Assembly: GCA_965657965.1 (NCBI GenBank)
Contig: CBFHQM010000025.1
Location: forward strand, 1 to 37,645
DNA length: 37,645 bases
Source: UBA8752 sp965657965
Lineage (GTDB): Bacteria > Bacteroidota > Bacteroidia > Flavobacteriales_D > Sanyastnellaceae
Direction: 5' to 3'
This document shows, piece after piece, positions 34,199 to 37,645 of the stretch. The notes beneath the pieces were generated by a model. It was not told where the DNA came from. It did not search any database and saw nothing but the letters and a program-made list of their open reading frames with translations. A program made the position numbers and the translations under genes. How positions within the stretch are numbered: position 1 is the stretch's first letter; each line of letters starts with the position of its first letter.

Positions 34199-35574
34199 AC
34201 GTTCATTTCATTGCCATTGGCGGCGCTGCCATGCACAACCTCGCATTGGCCCTTCACGACCAAGGGCATACGGTATCGGGATCCGACGATGCTGTTCACG
34301 ACCCCAGTCGAAGCCGTCTTGAAAAAGCGGGCCTTTTGCCCCACGCGATGGGTTGGTTTCCCGAGAGGATCCATGCTTCGCTGGACACGGTCATCCTGGG
34401 TATGCACGCGCGCCCGGACAATCCCGAGCTGGCCAAAGCCACCGAAATGGGACTCAACGTGGTTAGCTATCCCGAGTTCTTGTTCGAAGCGGCGAAAGCC
34501 AAACGGCGCATTGTGGTGGCAGGTAGCCATGGAAAAACCTCCATTACAGCCATGCTCCTTCACGTGATGCACAAACTGGGCCGAACACCCGATTTTATGG
34601 TGGGTGCTCAATTGGCGGGGTTTGACCGCATGGTTCAGATCACAAACGCCGCCGACATGCTGCTCGAAGGCGATGAATACCTGAGCTCTCCCGTTGACTT
34701 GACGCCCAAATTTCACTGGTACAGGCCACACTTGACCATCTTGACGGGGGTCGCCTGGGACCACATCAATGTGTTTCCCAATCCCGATGTCTACAGAGAC
34801 CAATTCACAGAGTATCTGCGGCGCATGGCCCCCAATGGCTGCGTGGTCTGGTGCGCAGAAGATGACGAGCTCAAACGTGTCGTAGAAGGCATCCGCCTCG
34901 AGCGCCCGGACTTGGAGTGGATTCCCTACAGCACCCCCGCCTTCGACATTGTCGATGGATGCCTCAACGTGCAAACTCCAGAAGGAACGACCCCCTTACA
35001 ATTGGTGGGACCCCACAATGCCTTGAACCTCGCTGGGGCCATGGCCTTGGCTGAGAAATGGGACGTGACGCCTTCGGACTTCTTGACTGCTGTGCAGGAC
35101 TTTACGGGCGCCGCTGGGCGTCTTGAGCGCAAAGCCGACATCCACACTCCCGACGGCGACTCTACCGTCTTCAGAGACTTTGCACACGCCCCTTCCAAAG
35201 TCACCGCCACCACCCGATCGGTCCGAACGCAGTTCCCCAAAAGGAAGTTGATTGCCATCCTTGAACTGCACACCTTTAGCAGCCTCAACCCGAACTTCCT
35301 TCCCACCTATGCTGGGGCATTGGACGCCGCAGACGAAGCTTGGGTTTGCTTTTCTCCGGACGTTTTAAAGCACAAGCAACTCCCCCCGTTGTCTGCCGAA
35401 ATCGTCCAAGGCGCCTTTCAAAACAAGGCTGTCCGCGTGGCCACTTCCGCGTCGGAAATCGCGCAGGCACTTGCAGCCGCCAAAGGCCCAAATACCGTGT
35501 TTTTGCTCATGAGCTCGGGGCAATTCATGGGGCTCGACGTCCTCGACCTGTTGGCTTCCGAGGACACAGCCTGA
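34195..35574 (+). CDS. mpl: UDP-MurNAc:L-Ala-gamma-D-Glu-meso-DAP ligase
   Basis: A 459-residue Mur ligase relative that reattaches the recycled tripeptide to UDP-MurNAc with ATP. It starts with the Rossmann region FIAIGGAAMHNLALALHDQG, then the ATP loop GSHGKT at 110-115 (in VVAGSHGKTSITAM), the LEGDEYLSSPVDLTPKF block that separates Mpl from MurC, and DFAHAPSKV. ATG at 34195 begins this conserved N-terminus and overlaps the previous stop. MurC is the main alternative, but GAAMHNLA and the DEY block are Mpl-type. Confidence 0.92.
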   Translation: MNVHFIAIGGAAMHNLALALHDQGHTVSGSDDAVHDPSRSRLEKAGLLPHAMGWFPERIHASLDTVILGMHARPDNPELAKATEMGLNVVSYPEFLFEAAKAKRRIVVAGSHGKTSITAMLLHVMHKLGRTPDFMVGAQLAGFDRMVQITNAADMLLEGDEYLSSPVDLTPKFHWYRPHLTILTGVAWDHINVFPNPDVYRDQFTEYLRRMAPNGCVVWCAEDDELKRVVEGIRLERPDLEWIPYSTPAFDIVDGCLNVQTPEGTTPLQLVGPHNALNLAGAMALAEKWDVTPSDFLTAVQDFTGAAGRLERKADIHTPDGDSTVFRDFAHAPSKVTATTRSVRTQFPKRKLIAILELHTFSSLNPNFLPTYAGALDAADEAWVCFSPDVLKHKQLPPLSAEIVQGAFQNKAVRVATSASEIAQALAAAKGPNTVFLLMSSGQFMGLDVLDLLASEDTA

Positions 35575-35587
35575 GTCTATTGGAGGC

Positions 35588-36409
35588 CTAGCCCAGAACC
35601 ACGTCCATGACCATCATTAGGACAAAACCCAAGACAAAACCCAGCGTGGCAATGTCGGTGTATTTGTCCCGCTGTGTCTCGGGAATGACCTCCTCCACCA
35701 CGACATAAATCATGGCGCCTGCTGCAAAGGCCAGAGCATAAGGCAGAAGCGGCTCAATGGTGAGGACAGCAATCGCCCCTACAACGCCAGCAATGGGCTC
35801 CACAATGGCGCTCAACTGGCCAAACCAAAAAGATCGACCACGAGAAACACCTTGGCGCCGCAGTGGCATGCTCACCGCAATGCCCTCAGGAAAGTTCTGA
35901 ATGCCAATGCCCAAGGCCAGCGCAATCGCTCCACCAATGGTGGCCCCCTCGATTCCCGCAGCGGCACCGCCAAACATGACCCCTACGGCCAGGCCCTCCG
36001 GAATGTTGTGCAATGTGATGGCCATCACCAGCAGCGTTGTGCGGTGCCAGTCGGTCTTGGGACCCTCGGCCTCACTGCGGTCAAAATTGATGTGCAGGTG
36101 CGGTGTCAGTTTGTCGAGCGCGTAGAGAAAAAGAGCCCCCACAACAAACCCAATGGCCGCCGGCATTACACCCGCCAACCCCTCCTCTCCCGTCATGTCG
36201 ATCGCCGGAATCAAGAGGCCAAAACAACTGGCCGCCACCATGACCCCACCGGTAAAACCCAACATGCCGTCCAAGACACGCCTGTGCAACTCCTTAAAAA
36301 AGAACACCAAAGACGCCCCAGCCGCTGTCAATAGCCAAGTAAATGTTGTGGCGAGCAACGCCGCCAAAACTGGTCCAATCTCGATGAAAAATGACTCTAT
36401 GGCCTCCAT
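35588..36409 (-). CDS. ZIP-family metal transporter
   Basis: A 273-residue membrane protein with about eight helices that imports divalent metal ions such as zinc, manganese or iron. The paired metal-site motifs are LHNIPEGLAVGVMFGG and GIQNFPEGIAVSMPL, the conserved helix IV and V signatures. A short loop with HLHINFDRSE may bind metal. It lies 21 bases after a DtxR-family regulator on the same strand, so the metal is probably manganese, iron or zinc under that regulator. Confidence 0.92.
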   Translation of the reverse strand: MEAIESFFIEIGPVLAALLATTFTWLLTAAGASLVFFFKELHRRVLDGMLGFTGGVMVAASCFGLLIPAIDMTGEEGLAGVMPAAIGFVVGALFLYALDKLTPHLHINFDRSEAEGPKTDWHRTTLLVMAITLHNIPEGLAVGVMFGGAAAGIEGATIGGAIALALGIGIQNFPEGIAVSMPLRRQGVSRGRSFWFGQLSAIVEPIAGVVGAIAVLTIEPLLPYALAFAAGAMIYVVVEEVIPETQRDKYTDIATLGFVLGFVLMMVMDVVLG

Positions 36410-36430
36410 GTCTCCTGTCTATCCCGCACG

Positions 36431-37144
36431 TTAATCTTGGGTATCCTGTGCGTCGGGAAACACAATGACGGGCTCTGGATTGTTCTGATCCACCCACAAC
36501 CGCCCACACACAGAAGGAGACACCAATTGAAGCTCATCATCGTCGTTGAACTGAATCTCCAAACTGCCATCAAAAGCATGCCGAGTGCGCACCGTTAAAC
36601 GGGTCCCCAGCGACATGCCCAAGACCCCGAGATGGCGAAGAAATGCATCGCGGCCATCCACGACGCCCACCACCACCAATTCGATGTTTCGCGGGGCATC
36701 CAAGAGCAAAGTGCGCGCTGCCACAGAGCGAAAACGCCCGTTGGGCCCCGGAATGGGATCTCCATGTGGATCCAACTTCGGAAACCCCAAAAAAGCATCC
36801 AAACGGTTCGCCAATTCTTTGCTGTCAACGTGCTCTAACTCTTCGGCGAGATCGTGGACTTGGTCCCAGTCAAACCCCAGGTGTTCGACCAAAAAACACT
36901 CCCAAAGGCGATGGCGCCGGAGGATGTTCATGGCAATGGCATGGCCAGACTCCGTCAATCGAACGCCGTGATATCGCTTGTGCTTGACCCAACCTCGTTC
37001 CCCCAATTTCCTCAACATCGCCGAGGTGCTGGCCGGAGTGGCCTCCACACGTCGAGCCAGTTCATTCGTGCTCACTTGTGTCTTCCCCTCTTCATGCAAA
37101 GAGAGGATGGCTTTCAAGTAATTCTCCACGGACATGGTCGGCAT
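36431..37144 (-). CDS. DtxR-family metal-dependent transcriptional regulator
   Basis: A 237-residue repressor. A winged helix (about 1-70) has MSVENYLKAILSLHEEG, TNELARRVEATPASTSAMLRKL (recognition helix) and YHGVRLTESGHAIA. A dimerisation and metal-binding domain follows with RRHRLWECFLVEHLGFDWDQVHDLAEELEHV, which carries the metal ligands, and a C-terminal FeoA/SH3-like domain (about 150-235). It should repress metal uptake when Mn2+ or Fe2+ is bound. I chose ATG at 37144 since a -7 box and a palindrome lie just before it; ATGs at 37168 and 37135 are possible. It is followed by the ZIP gene. Confidence 0.92.
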   Translation of the reverse strand: MPTMSVENYLKAILSLHEEGKTQVSTNELARRVEATPASTSAMLRKLGERGWVKHKRYHGVRLTESGHAIAMNILRRHRLWECFLVEHLGFDWDQVHDLAEELEHVDSKELANRLDAFLGFPKLDPHGDPIPGPNGRFRSVAARTLLLDAPRNIELVVVGVVDGRDAFLRHLGVLGMSLGTRLTVRTRHAFDGSLEIQFNDDDELQLVSPSVCGRLWVDQNNPEPVIVFPDAQDTQD

Positions 37145-37149
37145 GACCT

Positions 37150-37157
37150 CAAAATTA
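37150..37157 (-). promoter_or_regulatory. -7 box of the dtxR-ZIP operon
   Basis: TAATTTTG on the minus strand matches TAnnTTTG exactly and ends 5 bases before the chosen ATG (37144), so the mRNA would be leaderless or nearly so; if so, the ATG at 37135 is also possible. The 19-base spacer upstream ends at the palindrome 37177-37190. Confidence 0.55.
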
Positions 37158-37176
37158 GGGAAGCCCATCTTTATTG

Positions 37177-37190
37177 TTAGGCATGACTAA
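37177..37190. promoter_or_regulatory. putative DtxR-family operator
   Basis: TTAGGCATGACTAA is a 14-base inverted repeat with six of seven pairs matching. It resembles the TTAGG...CCTAA half-sites used by DtxR/MntR/IdeR-type repressors. It occupies the -33 position of the promoter whose -7 box is at 37150-37157, exactly 19 bases away, so a bound repressor would block RNA polymerase. Autoregulation is inferred. Confidence 0.5.
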
Positions 37191-37240
37191 AAAAAAATCG
37201 CGTCTTACATTGAATTCAATTTTAAAGCTGTTTAAATAAA

Positions 37241-37597
37241 ATGTTAGTCTTGATGCTCATGCGTCACGGGCAAGCGGTCTCTCCTTTTGACGCAGAGCAC
37301 GACCACAGCCGAGACCTTTCCGAATTCGGGAAAATTCAGACGACACACCAAGGCCGTCTCTTTTTGTCGGAAAAAACAGACACCCTGCTGGTCAGCGACG
37401 CCAATCGAACCCGTCAAACGGCCCAAGTCCTGCTTTCAACTTGGTCCGACATGGACGCACTTCATCTTCCCTCCGCTCACATCACAGAAACAGCCTATTT
37501 GGCGGATGCTTCTACGTTAATGGAACTGGTGCGAATGACCCCTTCTCATGTGAAACGCCTCTGGTTGAAAACAGGAAGCGAACAGAGGTGGACATGA
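37241..37597 (+). CDS. SixA-like histidine phosphatase, abnormal C-terminus
   Basis: A 118-residue frame starting like SixA, a phosphohistidine phosphatase of the histidine phosphatase superfamily. The catalytic MRHGQA (His9) is present and VSDANRTRQTAQ matches the second arginine-bearing block. In SixA a GHNP motif with the second catalytic His follows a LWL-like strand. Here the sequence after LWL becomes KTGSEQRWT and stops, some 40 residues short of normal length. The contig ends 48 bases later. A frameshift, a chimeric read at the contig end or true decay are all possible. It is divergent from dtxR. Confidence 0.7.
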   Translation: MLVLMLMRHGQAVSPFDAEHDHSRDLSEFGKIQTTHQGRLFLSEKTDTLLVSDANRTRQTAQVLLSTWSDMDALHLPSAHITETAYLADASTLMELVRMTPSHVKRLWLKTGSEQRWT

Positions 37598-37645
37598 TGA
37601 CGGAGATGAGGCCCCAAGTTCGGCATAGAAATCCCGCACACGAAA

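Noticed and set aside
34195..35574. MurC rather than Mpl
   Set aside because: GAAMHNLA start, the GDEY block and length favour Mpl; no other mur or fts genes surround it as expected in the division cluster.

Overview
The window looks like a 37.6 kb draft contig from a bacterium of the phylum Bacteroidota, most likely a marine Flavobacteriales lineage of the Cryomorphaceae/Schleiferiaceae type with moderately high G+C. This rests on the protein set (secreted proteins with GCTDxxACNY modules, a FISUMP domain, a PorE-like TPR/PD40/OmpA protein, a Bacteroidetes-type AroA and Mpl, a 600-residue TrkH/KtrB) and on promoter-like TAnnTTTG boxes, the sigma-A -7 element of this phylum, upstream of several genes. 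One 97-base run of N and truncated features at both edges point to a draft or metagenome assembly.

Layout. 1-171: 5' part of tRNA-His with its promoter. 172-3093 (-): a large secreted Cys/Asp-rich protein with eight 62-residue repeats. 3191-4363 (+): a GT4 glycosyltransferase, tail to tail with a leftward group (panB, an RluA-type pseudouridine synthase, trxB and a VanY-like lipoprotein peptidase; 4342-7690). 7715-8934 (-): a Tat translocase subunit, an amino-terminal remnant of a Na+/Ca2+ antiporter, and an AlkB-like dioxygenase that overlaps the remnant. 9137-10723 (-): a secreted FISUMP-domain protein containing the N gap, followed by a strong hairpin terminator. 10836-12320 (-): an isolated histidine ammonia-lyase.

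12383-17227 (+) is a tightly overlapping operon: an active and an inactive M16 peptidase subunit, an FtsE-type ATPase and a GT2 glycosyltransferase. 17212-21580 (-) holds a GT4 enzyme, an ExoX-like 3'-5' exonuclease and the PorE-like envelope protein. 21682-25624 (-) holds a 2-oxoacid dehydrogenase E2, a GT2/degenerate phosphoglycosyltransferase fusion and recR. 25666-35574 (+) carries a sodium:solute symporter, an aminotransferase, a heptose kinase (rfaE1/hldE type), a TrkH/KtrB potassium channel subunit, menG/ubiE, aroA, an EI24/CysZ-like membrane protein and mpl. 35588-37144 (-) is a metal operon (DtxR-family regulator plus ZIP transporter) with a palindrome at the -33 position of its promoter. 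A SixA-type phosphatase with an abnormal carboxy end lies at the right edge.

Most of the window is ordinary core metabolism and envelope biogenesis: peptidoglycan recycling and trimming, heptose and glycan synthesis, Tat export and M16 proteolysis. It is very compact, with many 4-base stop/start overlaps. The most unusual items are the repeat protein with a dockerin-like tail, the GT2 fused to an eroded sugar-phosphate transferase, the antiporter/alkB junction, and the putative DtxR operator. I did not find a convincing defence island, CRISPR array, prophage or insertion sequence.
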